Assembly: GCA_012839145.1 (NCBI GenBank)
Contig: DUNY01000386.1
Coordinates: 1-8,543, forward strand
Reading direction: 5' to 3'
Length of the DNA: 8,543 bases
Source of the DNA: Thermoanaerobacterales bacterium
GTDB taxonomy: Bacteria > Bacillota > Thermosediminibacteria > Thermosediminibacterales > Tepidanaerobacteraceae
Below are positions 1-5,956 of this stretch, piece after piece. The first letter of the stretch is position 1. Each line of letters starts with the position of its first letter. The position numbers and the translations under genes were made by a program. A model generated the notes under the pieces. It saw only the letters and a list, made by a program, of their open reading frames with translations. It made no database searches and was not told the origin of the DNA.

Positions 1-1
1 A

Positions 2-148
2 TCTGTAGTAGATAAAATGATTGCCGAGGAAGGCCCCATATAGATTCTAGCAAACAATGTCGGAAACCACTGTAAAAAGTCTATAGAAAAGATGATCGTT
101 GAAGATTTCAAGAGCGTCTTGGAAGCCCATAAGATAGCTTTCCTATAG
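2..148 (+). pseudogene. Short-chain dehydrogenase/reductase remnant (5' end outside the window)
   Basis: Reading from base 2, the translation resembles the middle of a classical short-chain dehydrogenase such as gluconate 5-dehydrogenase or FabG-like enzymes. It runs from a helix ending VVDKMIAEEGPI, through ILANNVGN (the family NNAG motif with Ala changed to Val), to DFKSVLEAHK, the segment that usually reads V-N/D-x-H before GAF. An in-frame TAG at 41-43 falls where the family has an Asp or an aromatic residue, and a second TAG at 146-148 comes well before the catalytic Ser and YxxxK motif, which are absent from the following DNA. The gene is therefore interrupted and truncated. The upstream NAD-binding half, if present, lies before base 1. 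Family assignment rests on these motifs only. Confidence 0.72.
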
Positions 149-174
149 AATCTACAGTGTCAGCTTTTACCTTG

Positions 175-202
175 TTGACACCGATAATAAAAGTGATATA
201 AT
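175..202 (+). promoter_or_regulatory. Sigma-A type promoter of proC and its T-box leader
   Basis: A perfect -35 TTGACA lies at 175-180 and a perfect -10 TATAAT at 197-202, with a 16-bp spacer. A TG at 194-195 makes it an extended -10. Transcription would begin near 209, shortly before the first T-box helices. A second TATAAT at 202-207 is too far from the -35 (21 bp). Confidence 0.85.
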
Positions 203-239
203 ATAATCTAATAAATAAATACACAAAAAGCATTGATAA

Positions 240-487
240 GGAAAAGTAAGAAGAAGGACGGCGCAAAAGAAAGAGAAACCCCTTGGCTGAAAGGTTTTTT
301 GCGCAAAGACTCTTCCGAACCCGCCTTGGAGCTATGACGATGAGTCAAAACGGGATGTCCCCACCGTTAACAAGGGGAGGGTATAATTTCGAGGAATTCG
401 AGTGTACCTAAGAGTGGTGTTAAACCGAAAAAGGTGGTACCGCGGAAAGTAACCTTTCGCCCTTTACAGGCGAAGGGTTTTTGTTTT
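240..487 (+). promoter_or_regulatory. T-box riboswitch, proline-specific (specifier CCC)
   Basis: This is a tRNA-sensing leader ahead of proC. The T-box core AAGGTGGTACCGCGG is at 431-445. Its UGGN bulge (435-438, UGGU) would pair with the ACCA end of tRNA-Pro, which fits a discriminator A. Stem I contains an 8-bp helix, GCGCAAAA (261-268) with TTTTGCGC (297-304). The segment GAA-CCC-GCCTTGGAGC (317-333) has the usual layout around a specifier, giving CCC (Pro) at 320-322. The Stem IIA/B pseudoknot is visible: AACGG (349-353) pairs CCGTT (364-368), and its loop TCCCC (358-362) pairs GGGGA (374-378). The antiterminator forms when AAGGT (431-435) pairs ACCTT (452-456), excluding the terminator at 451-487. 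Known family behaviour is that uncharged tRNA stabilises the antiterminator, so proC should be read through under proline starvation. The exact 5' edge is approximate. Confidence 0.93.
451..487 (+). terminator. T-box-controlled intrinsic terminator
   Basis: AACCTTTCGCC (451-461) pairs with GGCGAAGGGTT (469-479) as 11 bp with one G-U pair around a 7-nt loop, followed by a U-rich tail to 487. The left arm overlaps the antiterminator, so the two structures are mutually exclusive. Confidence 0.9.
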
Positions 488-526
488 TCTATTTGTATAC
501 TAACTAGCGAGTAGGAGGAAAACGGA

Positions 527-1378
527 GTGCATAAACAGAAAAGCATCGGTATAATTGGTGCTGGGTCCATTGCTGAGGCTATGCTGGATGGGATTTTGGA
601 TGAGGGTATATTACTGCCTGAAAATATTTATATAACAAACAAAAGCAACGATGACAGGCTCGAGTTTTTTAGGGAAAGCTATGGAGTAAATACAACCAGA
701 GATTATAAGGAAATCCTGTCAAAGTGCAGATACTTGATTATTGCCGTTAAACCGGCAGATATAGGTGAATTGCTTGCAGTTCTTAAAAAATGGGTGACCA
801 TGAACCACATCATAATCACTCTGGCTGCCGGAATAACCACAGAATTCGTAGAAACCAGTTTGGGTAAAAAAATACAAGTTATCAGGGCTATGCCCAATAC
901 TTCATGTAAGATAAAGGAATCAGCCACTGCTATAGCACTTGGTCGTAACGCCAAAAAAGAAGCTTCGGATTTTGCAAAAGAGATATTTTCATCCATAGGC
1001 AAGGTGTCAACGGTGGAAGAATCGATGATGGATGCAGTGACTGGTCTTTCGGGAAGTGGCCCGGCTTATGTATATTTACTGATGGAAGCAATGGTTGAAG
1101 CAGGCGTAAAGGTAGGCCTTCCCCGCTCTCTTTCTGAGGAATTGACGATCCAGACGGTATGTGGAGCGGCAAAAATGGCATTAAACTCCGGAGAATCTCC
1201 CAAAATATTAAGAAAAAAGATCACTACTCCCGGAGGCACCACCATGGCCGCTATGAAAGTTCTGGAAAATGCCAATTTCACCGGGGCTTTTATTGAAGCC
1301 GTGGACAGTGCAACAAAAAGGTCCCGAGAATTGATGACACAACACAGTTCTTTACACAAATTTCGGCATGTGTTATGA
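527..1378 (+). CDS. proC: Pyrroline-5-carboxylate reductase (ProC)
   Basis: The enzyme reduces 1-pyrroline-5-carboxylate to L-proline with NAD(P)H, the last step of proline synthesis, in the cytoplasm. The N-terminal Rossmann fold starts with IGIIGAGSIAEAM (G11, G13, A16). AVKP is at 73-76, MPNT at 122-125 and the substrate-loop signature TGLSGSGPAYVYL at 172-184. The conserved TTPGGTT is at 233-239 of the C-terminal dimerisation domain. The start is GTG at 527, fixed by AGGAGG at 513-518 with an 8-bp spacer and by the alignment of the first Rossmann strand. The protein has 283 residues, about 10-15 more than usual: after the family-typical RSREL end (266-270) a tail rich in His and Ser follows, possibly from loss of the original stop. 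The gene is alone on its transcript behind a proline T-box, in full agreement with its function. Confidence 0.96.
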   Translation: MHKQKSIGIIGAGSIAEAMLDGILDEGILLPENIYITNKSNDDRLEFFRESYGVNTTRDYKEILSKCRYLIIAVKPADIGELLAVLKKWVTMNHIIITLAAGITTEFVETSLGKKIQVIRAMPNTSCKIKESATAIALGRNAKKEASDFAKEIFSSIGKVSTVEESMMDAVTGLSGSGPAYVYLLMEAMVEAGVKVGLPRSLSEELTIQTVCGAAKMALNSGESPKILRKKITTPGGTTMAAMKVLENANFTGAFIEAVDSATKRSRELMTQHSSLHKFRHVL

Positions 1379-1379
1379 T

Positions 1380-1407
1380 GTCTATATAGACGGTTCAATG
1401 CATTGAA
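1380..1407. repeat. Two adjacent perfect palindromes behind proC
   Basis: GTCTATATAGAC (1380-1391) and TTCAATGCATTGAA (1394-1407) are each perfect palindromes, separated by 2 bp. They start one base after the proC stop and precede the terminator. They could form small hairpins or a protein site; neither has a U tail, so they are not terminators. Confidence 0.55.
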
Positions 1408-1424
1408 ACAAGATCTTATATAAC

Positions 1425-1456
1425 AAAAGAAGAGACCGATATCAGTCTCTTCTTTT
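1425..1456. terminator. Bidirectional terminator between proC and abrB
   Basis: AAAAGAAGAGAC (1425-1436) pairs perfectly with GTCTCTTCTTTT (1445-1456) over 12 bp with an 8-nt loop. The A-rich left arm and T-rich right arm give a U-ending hairpin in either direction, which suits the convergent gene arrangement. The T runs are short (four). Confidence 0.8.
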
Positions 1457-1467
1457 GACTTTCAAAT

Positions 1468-1809
1468 TTAAAAATTGTTTTTGACGATATTATCAAGTGC
1501 GTCGCTGATTGATTCCGGGTCGGCATCATCGGGGGTATCTCTAAGATTTTTTCCACCGGCCATTGCCAAGGTGCTTTCAATTTCTGCAGCACATTTTTTA
1601 CAAATATTTTTTCCATTAAAGTTTAGTAAGTCCTCAGCGCTGCCGCAAAATATACAAGCTGGCAAATATTTTTTCAAAACAATTTTATCTGTGTCCACAT
1701 AGATTTCCAGTGGATCCTTGACTGAGATATCCAGTGTGCGCCTTAACTCTATTGGAATAACAACACGACCCAGGTCATCGACTTTTCGAACAATTCCTGT
1801 TGATTTCAT
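1468..1809 (-). CDS. abrB: AbrB-family transition-state regulator with C-terminal Cys4 motif
   Basis: A DNA-binding regulator of 113 residues. Residues 1-50 are the swapped-hairpin AbrB domain, very close to Bacillus AbrB/Abh (MKSTGIVRKVDDLGRVVIPI, then ELRRTLDI and LEIYVD). After it come C52-x2-C55 and C70-x2-C73, a probable zinc-binding module common in clostridial homologues, in place of the Bacillus C-terminal dimerisation region. The tail (about 86-113) is acidic. I chose the ATG at 1807-1809 because MKSTG is the usual N-terminus and a GGGGGCG ribosome binding site sits 7 bp upstream (1817-1823). An in-frame ATG at 1842 would add 11 non-conserved residues and has no such site. It is transcribed alone, divergently from nurA. 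AbrB proteins bind AT-rich promoters and repress stationary-phase and biofilm genes in Bacillus; the targets here are unknown. Confidence 0.92.
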   Translation of the reverse strand: MKSTGIVRKVDDLGRVVIPIELRRTLDISVKDPLEIYVDTDKIVLKKYLPACIFCGSAEDLLNFNGKNICKKCAAEIESTLAMAGGKNLRDTPDDADPESISDALDNIVKNNF

Positions 1810-1855
1810 TAATATTCGCCCCCATAAATCATATTTCGACATTTACCCCGTTTAA

Positions 1856-1884
1856 AATATACCAGAAATTCCAAAAAAAGTCAA
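1856..1884 (-). promoter_or_regulatory. Promoter of the abrB-family gene
   Basis: On the minus strand TTGACT (1884-1879) and TATATT (1861-1856) are separated by 17 bp, with TGG directly before the -10 (extended). The predicted start is near 1849, giving a leader of about 40 nt to the ATG at 1809. Confidence 0.75.
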
Positions 1885-1885
1885 C

Positions 1886-1897
1886 ATATCGTGATAT
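1886..1897. promoter_or_regulatory. Palindrome upstream of the abrB -35 box (possible operator)
   Basis: ATATC-GT-GATAT is a perfect inverted repeat located 1 bp upstream of the abrB -35 hexamer and about 30 bp before the nurA start, in the shared divergent region. Its position fits a regulator site or autoregulation, but an AT-rich palindrome of this length can arise by chance. Confidence 0.3.
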
Positions 1898-1928
1898 TTT
1901 TTTCTCAATAAATTTTGGAGGTGAGACC

Positions 1929-2888
1929 ATGCTAGAGTTAAATATGGACCTAAAAAATAAATTTGAGGAAGCGGCTAAGGCCATGCAATTAAGACTAAGG
2001 CAAAAGCCTTCTACTCAAGTTCTGCGAAATATGATACTTGAAAAAGGCATTGGGAGTTTTAACCAATGTGAAAGATTAAACTATCAAGAGTTATCAAACA
2101 TTGTCGAAAAAGGTGGAATAGTCGGAGTGGACGGTTCCACAAATAACACCGGTGGTCCTTATCCATACCTTCTTACACTGCAGCAAGCCTTGGCAAAGGT
2201 TTGTAACCAGGAAAAAGGCCATGTGACAATTACCGATGCTTTTTCACCCCTTACCATGATAGCTTCAATGGGTGAGGAAGAATACAGGGAGTTTGTAAAG
2301 GAAAATTTGGCATGTCTTGAAGTAAAAGCGGCTATAGCGGCTTTTGAGCAGTACAGTCCGAGAGTGATTTTACTGGACGGTTCTTTAGTGAGATACAAGA
2401 TTGAAGCAGCTCCCTTATGGGAAAAGTTAAAAAACCGGGCTTTATCTCAAAACACCATATTAGTAGGTATTGTAGAGGGGATTTCCACCGGCGTAATAAG
2501 TGAATGCCTAAAAGACAGGCTCCCCAAGTCAGGATATCCGGCTTCCGACTGGGAAATATTATTCGGACTTTTACAGGTAGGGGAGATGTTGGAAATAGCT
2601 CCCGGTTTGTTTAAAGAAGGTTTTCGCACTTGTTTTCTGCGCTCATCAGTTGACCCAAAACCTATAGGTATCGACCTGCCGGAAGAACAGCAGGTCTATC
2701 TGACTGAAGTGGCAAATCTTGTTTTTACCTTGACTCCTAGGGATGGGAGGGGAATACCCCTATGGCTTGATATTATAGACAAAAATGTAAGAATTTCAGA
2801 TACCATTATGGAAGGGCTTTTAAGTACTTATATGGGAGAAGAATATGTAGAGTTTTTAAAGCCCAAGAGGCAAAAAAGAGAGATGTAG
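1929..2888 (+). CDS. nurA: NurA-domain DNA repair nuclease
   Basis: Predicted Mn-dependent 5'-3' exonuclease/endonuclease that works with HerA on DNA ends (known from archaea and some bacteria). The protein has 319 residues. The NurA fold is recognised by IVGVDGS (64-70), whose Asp68 is the expected first metal ligand. ILLDGSL (147-153, Asp150) is the second acidic strand, LVGIVEGIS (178-186) the central strand, and PLWLDIID (277-284) the C-terminal acidic strand. An N-terminal helical extension of about 60 residues precedes the core. The start at 1929 has GGAGGTGA (1917-1924) just upstream. A longer in-frame start at 1800 would run back through the abrB promoter and lacks a binding site. The stop at 2886-2888 overlaps the ribosome binding site of herA, and the gap between the genes is only 12 bp, so they are cotranscribed and probably coupled. 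Family assignment is by motif order and by the herA neighbour. Confidence 0.88.
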   Translation: MLELNMDLKNKFEEAAKAMQLRLRQKPSTQVLRNMILEKGIGSFNQCERLNYQELSNIVEKGGIVGVDGSTNNTGGPYPYLLTLQQALAKVCNQEKGHVTITDAFSPLTMIASMGEEEYREFVKENLACLEVKAAIAAFEQYSPRVILLDGSLVRYKIEAAPLWEKLKNRALSQNTILVGIVEGISTGVISECLKDRLPKSGYPASDWEILFGLLQVGEMLEIAPGLFKEGFRTCFLRSSVDPKPIGIDLPEEQQVYLTEVANLVFTLTPRDGRGIPLWLDIIDKNVRISDTIMEGLLSTYMGEEYVEFLKPKRQKREM

Positions 2889-2900
2889 GAGGGATACCTC

Positions 2901-4727
2901 ATGCAAGTAGTAGGACTTACCACACCTCAGGAAGTTTATGTGGCTTCTAAAGACAGAAAGTTTCGTATAAACGAACTTTTAGTCTTAGAGGACCCTTATC
3001 AGGGAAATCTTATAGGAGAAGTGGTTGAAAGCAATTCATATAACAGATTTATACCCCTTTCTATAGGCAGCGGTATTCATGATGCTGATGTGATAGAGTC
3101 ATTAAAGCATTTGGGATACTCCATCAGTGAAGATGAAATAAATATTGCCAAAGTCAAACTTTTAACTGAAGCCAATTTTCCCGTGGTTACCGGCTGCCCA
3201 GTAAGACTGCCCACCTTTGATGAGGTTAGGGGATACTTATTAAAGGGCAAGCGGGAAGATGGGTTTTTGCTGGGTGAAATAAAAAACACAGAAGAAACTG
3301 CCGCTACCATGGAAGATGAGCTCAAAGGACTTTGTGAAATGTATTCCCGGGGCAAGATTTACAAAACCCGAAATGTGCCTTTTTTTCTTGATTTAAGGTC
3401 TTTTCAGCAGTATCCACATATTGGAGTTTTTGGCGGGTCCGGATCAGGAAAGTCTTTCGGCCTTCGTGTAATCATGGAAGAAGTCATGAAACACAGGTTT
3501 CCTGCATTGATGCTTGACCCACACTATGAGATGGAGTTTTCCGAAAGTCAGGACAATACCATGGAAAAGAAGGATTTTAAAGATGATTTTAGAAAATTTC
3601 AGATAGGAGAACATATAGGGGTGGAATTTTTGCATCTCTCTCGAGGGGATCTACTGGCACTTCTATCAGCGGTATCACCACTAACAGAAGCCATGGCAAG
3701 CGCAATAGCAGAGCTCCATCTTAGGGGTGATACATATCTTAGCTTTTCTAACCGCTTGGAACTTTTAATTGAAGCACTGGAAATGGGACGGCCGAGGGTA
3801 GAGCAGGCCTTGAGACAGGACATGGAGCCAATGGAAAAAGAAAAATATAAGAAGTTGCGCCAGCTCTTGGAAGAATATCAGAACATCCCGCTGCCTTCGG
3901 TGCAGGGTATTGCATGGCGGCTAAGGCGGCTTCATAATTCGGGACTTTTCAGCCGAGATATAAAGCTGGTAAAAGAGGCCATGATGCAGGGAAAACTTGC
4001 AGTAGTTCAGGGCCCTATCTGGCTCCTTCAGGTGTTTTCAACATACCTCTTGTCAAATGTATACAGGCAGAGGCGGGATTACAAAGACGGGGAACTTAAG
4101 GGGGAGGCATCTGGAGAGTATTTTCCTCCCTTCATCATTGCAACTGACGAGGCTCACAACTTTGCCCCAAAGGGGCGGGACGCCGCAACCAAGGATATAA
4201 TCACCGAAATAGCCCAGGAAGGCCGAAAATACGGGGTGTTTTTAGTGCTGGCCACCCAGCGACCAACACTGCTGGATGAAACCGTCACCGCCCAGCTCAA
4301 TACCAAAGTAATTTTTAGAACCGTTAGGGCATCAGATATCGCCACCATCACCGAAGAAACCGATATAAAGACTGAAGAGGCCCGACGACTGCCATACCTG
4401 CCCTCCGGGGACGCCTTCATGTCATCACCGCTCTTTGGCAGGACCGTGGCTATCCGGGTGCGGTTTCCCCATACTCGTAGCCCCCATACCCAAAATCCAC
4501 TGGACGAGATACAAATACACCGGGAAACCACTGAAGACAAGCTTTTAGAATCAATAAAACCCCATCTGCCAATTTATGCTGCAAACTTTGCCAGAGCAGT
4601 GGAAGAAATAAACCGGGATACCGGTGAAAACTACCAAGTAAGAACCTTAAAAGCCGCCCTTGATACTCTGGTGGAAAAAGGGAAGCTGAAAAAACAGACA
4701 AGCCCGTTGGGTGATATCTTTCTTTAG
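2901..4727 (+). CDS. herA: HerA-type hexameric ATPase / DNA translocase
   Basis: A FtsK/HerA-superfamily ATPase of 608 residues that should form a hexameric ring, pump duplex DNA and feed it to NurA. Residues 1-55 form a HAS-barrel-like N-terminal domain. An insert (about 60-160) precedes the ATPase core. Walker A is GGSGSGKS (178-185), followed by MLDPHYE (204-210), the strand seen in this family just after the first helix. A helical insertion spans about 215-365. Walker B is FIIATDEAHNF (411-421; Asp416, Glu417). ATQRP (451-455) is the sensor motif, and Arg473 in VIFRT is a candidate arginine finger. The C-terminal tail (about 550-608) looks like the family's closing strap. The start is set by TAGGAGGG, 8 bp before the ATG, overlapping the nurA stop. 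The stop codon overlaps a palindrome at 4727-4739. No mre11 or rad50 is visible beside the pair. Confidence 0.93.
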   Translation: MQVVGLTTPQEVYVASKDRKFRINELLVLEDPYQGNLIGEVVESNSYNRFIPLSIGSGIHDADVIESLKHLGYSISEDEINIAKVKLLTEANFPVVTGCPVRLPTFDEVRGYLLKGKREDGFLLGEIKNTEETAATMEDELKGLCEMYSRGKIYKTRNVPFFLDLRSFQQYPHIGVFGGSGSGKSFGLRVIMEEVMKHRFPALMLDPHYEMEFSESQDNTMEKKDFKDDFRKFQIGEHIGVEFLHLSRGDLLALLSAVSPLTEAMASAIAELHLRGDTYLSFSNRLELLIEALEMGRPRVEQALRQDMEPMEKEKYKKLRQLLEEYQNIPLPSVQGIAWRLRRLHNSGLFSRDIKLVKEAMMQGKLAVVQGPIWLLQVFSTYLLSNVYRQRRDYKDGELKGEASGEYFPPFIIATDEAHNFAPKGRDAATKDIITEIAQEGRKYGVFLVLATQRPTLLDETVTAQLNTKVIFRTVRASDIATITEETDIKTEEARRLPYLPSGDAFMSSPLFGRTVAIRVRFPHTRSPHTQNPLDEIQIHRETTEDKLLESIKPHLPIYAANFARAVEEINRDTGENYQVRTLKAALDTLVEKGKLKKQTSPLGDIFL

Positions 4728-4739
4728 GTGCCAGGCACC
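4727..4739. repeat. GGTGCC-A-GGCACC palindrome at the herA stop codon
   Basis: Six-base arms around a single A. The first G is the last base of the herA TAG stop. From memory, this motif recurs in many bacterial genomes as a REP-like intergenic palindrome, in some cases near Y1-type (TnpA-REP) transposases; no such gene is in the window. It lacks a U tail and is not a terminator. Confidence 0.55.
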
Positions 4740-4815
4740 CAAGATATTAAGTTATTAAATAATCATACAATTAGCCGGATGCTTATTTAATTTTTCATGA
4801 AAGTACTATGATGCA

Positions 4816-4846
4816 AACCGTCTCTTATACTCTGGGGCGGTTTTTT
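4816..4846 (+). terminator. Intrinsic terminator of the nurA-herA unit
   Basis: AACCGTCTC (4816-4824) pairs with GGGGCGGTT (4834-4842) over 9 bp with two G-U pairs and a 9-nt loop; the pairing T residues continue into a run of six T (4841-4846). It is 89 bp past the herA stop. Confidence 0.8.
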
Positions 4847-5058
4847 ATTATTATCGAAACTAGGGCAAATTTCGCATTGGTAACCTGACAACTGATTACT
4901 GACCGTTTGTATGATGTGGGAATTTTCTATTTTTACATGAAGGATTTAGAAGGTCAGTACCGAAAATAATATTTAAGCGAGCAGGTATGCTGATATGAAT
5001 ATAAGTGGCAGTGGTAAAACAATAATTTATTGTAGTAATGGTTGTTATTCAGCAAAAG
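4847..5058. other. Non-coding stretch with an inverted repeat (4897-4904 / 4952-4959)
   Basis: No gene or RNA family recognised. TACTGACC (4897-4904) and GGTCAGTA (4952-4959) are perfect 8-bp inverted arms 47 bp apart. CTGACAACTGATTACTGACC (4885-4904) contains short near-repeats of ACTGA/CTGAC. No convincing promoter pair, T-box or riboswitch core was found. It may be a decayed mobile element or an upstream regulatory region. Confidence 0.35.
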
Positions 5059-5072
5059 AGGACATTTGTCCT
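5059..5072. promoter_or_regulatory. AGGACA-TT-TGTCCT palindrome, likely operator of the Crp/Fnr gene
   Basis: A perfect two-fold symmetric 14-bp site lying 43 bp before the GTG start of the Crp/Fnr-family gene. Its length and symmetry resemble sites bound by dimeric helix-turn-helix regulators. TTGTCC at 5066-5071 could serve as a weak -35 for TATTCT at 5090-5095 (18-bp spacer), so a bound protein would overlap the promoter. Autoregulation is an inference. Confidence 0.5.
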
Positions 5073-5115
5073 TTCCTTTATTTCAAAAATATTCTATTAT
5101 TTGAGGTGAACCCCT

Positions 5116-5784
5116 GTGAACGTACAAGATATTGTAAATGTAAATTATAAAATGTTCAAGGAGTGTCCCTATGAAATATTAAACCAATTTGAATTAAAGG
5201 AATATCCAAAGGAATACATAATCTGCCATCAGGAACATGAATATGATTATTTCTACATTATTGCCGAAGGCCTTGTGAACATCTATAGAATTTCAAAAGA
5301 GGGCAAAAAGTATTCTCAAGCTATTTATAAAAAAGGCGACTATTTCGGCGAACTGGAGGTATTTAGCAGGAAACCCTATGTTTGTTCAGTGGAAACTATA
5401 ACAAAGGCAAAGGTTTGGAGAATTTCCCGCCATGATTTTTTACATTGGGTGGAGCTGGATAAAAATTTTTTACTGTATCTCATAAACACGCTATGTGACA
5501 GTTTTTACAGGCTGTCAAAAAAAGCCGGGGAAGATACGCTGTATCCGCTAAAATATCGTATTTGCAATTTTCTTTTACGAAGTGTAGATGAGGATACAAA
5601 AAGTGATAATCATATTGAAGTTCCTTTTGACCGGGAGCGATTGAGTGAGCAGTTTGTAGCTACCACAAGAAGCATAAACAGGATTCTAAAACAATTAAAG
5701 GAAAAGGCTATTATAGATATAAAGAATAAATCTATAATTATTAAGGACCTTGAAGGGCTAAAAGAGGAGGAAGATACATTTTAA
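5116..5784 (+). CDS. Crp/Fnr-family transcriptional regulator
   Basis: A 222-residue dimeric regulator. Residues about 15-115 form the cyclic-nucleotide-binding-type beta barrel, with YIIAEGLVNIY (47-57) and GDYFGELEVF (74-83). A long dimerisation helix (about 116-138) follows, then a winged helix-turn-helix (about 144-211), including RERLSEQFVATTRSINRILK (173-192). In Crp the phosphate of cAMP is held by an Arg-Ser pair soon after GEL; here the equivalent stretch reads RKPYVCS (85-91), with Tyr88 and Val89 in those places by eye, so cAMP binding is doubtful. There is no Fnr-type N-terminal cysteine cluster (Cys at 17, 37, 90, 127 and 150 only). The start is GTG at 5116, with GAGGTGA 6 bp upstream. 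Signal, targets and symbol are unknown; it lies directly before a nucleoside-type importer and might regulate it. Confidence 0.92.
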   Translation: MNVQDIVNVNYKMFKECPYEILNQFELKEYPKEYIICHQEHEYDYFYIIAEGLVNIYRISKEGKKYSQAIYKKGDYFGELEVFSRKPYVCSVETITKAKVWRISRHDFLHWVELDKNFLLYLINTLCDSFYRLSKKAGEDTLYPLKYRICNFLLRSVDEDTKSDNHIEVPFDRERLSEQFVATTRSINRILKQLKEKAIIDIKNKSIIIKDLEGLKEEEDTF

Positions 5785-5787
5785 TAC

Positions 5788-5913
5788 TGAACTAGCCCGC
5801 CCTAAGTCCCCCGTTTCTGAAGCCAGCGGGTGCTAAAGGGGGGGTTAAGTCCAGTATGGACTCGACTAACATTTAAAGGGGGCACAATTCCCCTCTAAAT
5901 GAAGTCTCGTTCA
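5788..5913 (+). repeat. Structured intergenic element, copy 1 (leader of the BMP lipoprotein gene)
   Basis: A 126-bp hairpin-rich element related to copy 2 at 7067-7243. P1 closes it: TGAACTAG (5788-5795) with CTCGTTCA (5906-5913), 7 of 8 pairs. P2 is CCCGCCC (5796-5802) with GGGGGGG (5838-5844), one mismatch, enclosing a small CCCG/CGGG hairpin (5810-5813/5827-5830). P3 is AGTCC-AGTAT-GGACT (5848-5862). P4 is a helix from 5871-5881 to 5890-5900, 10 of 11 pairs. The element starts 4 bp after the Crp/Fnr stop and ends 43 bp before the lipoprotein ATG. I see no clear promoter in this gap. It could be a regulatory RNA or a small repeat; it matches no riboswitch I know. Confidence 0.7.
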
Positions 5914-5956
5914 ACGGCAATAAGGGTGTAAAAACCATAAAAAAAGGGGGATAATT

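Noticed and set aside
1810..1842. A longer AbrB start at 1842 (minus strand)
   Set aside because: AbrB proteins begin at or very near MKSTGIVRKV, and the GGGGGCG site at 1817-1823 serves the ATG at 1809.
1800..1928. A longer NurA reading frame starting at 1800
   Set aside because: The extra 43 residues run through the abrB promoter and are not NurA-like, and there is no ribosome binding site at 1800, whereas GGAGGTGA stands before the ATG at 1929.
4154..4540. Open minus-strand frame of 128 codons inside herA, with similar ones inside proC, bmp and the ATPase gene
   Set aside because: They are antisense to strongly recognised genes, have no motifs and no binding sites of note, and are explained by the codon use of the real genes.
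1929..4727. An antiphage defence island
   Set aside because: HerA and NurA alone, flanked by proC, abrB and a regulator, give no further defence genes, integrase or attachment sites; defence is kept only as one possibility.
5785..5956. Purine riboswitch ahead of the nucleoside-type lipoprotein gene
   Set aside because: The three-way junction with the purine aptamer's conserved loop and junction bases is not present; the structure there is that of the repeated element.
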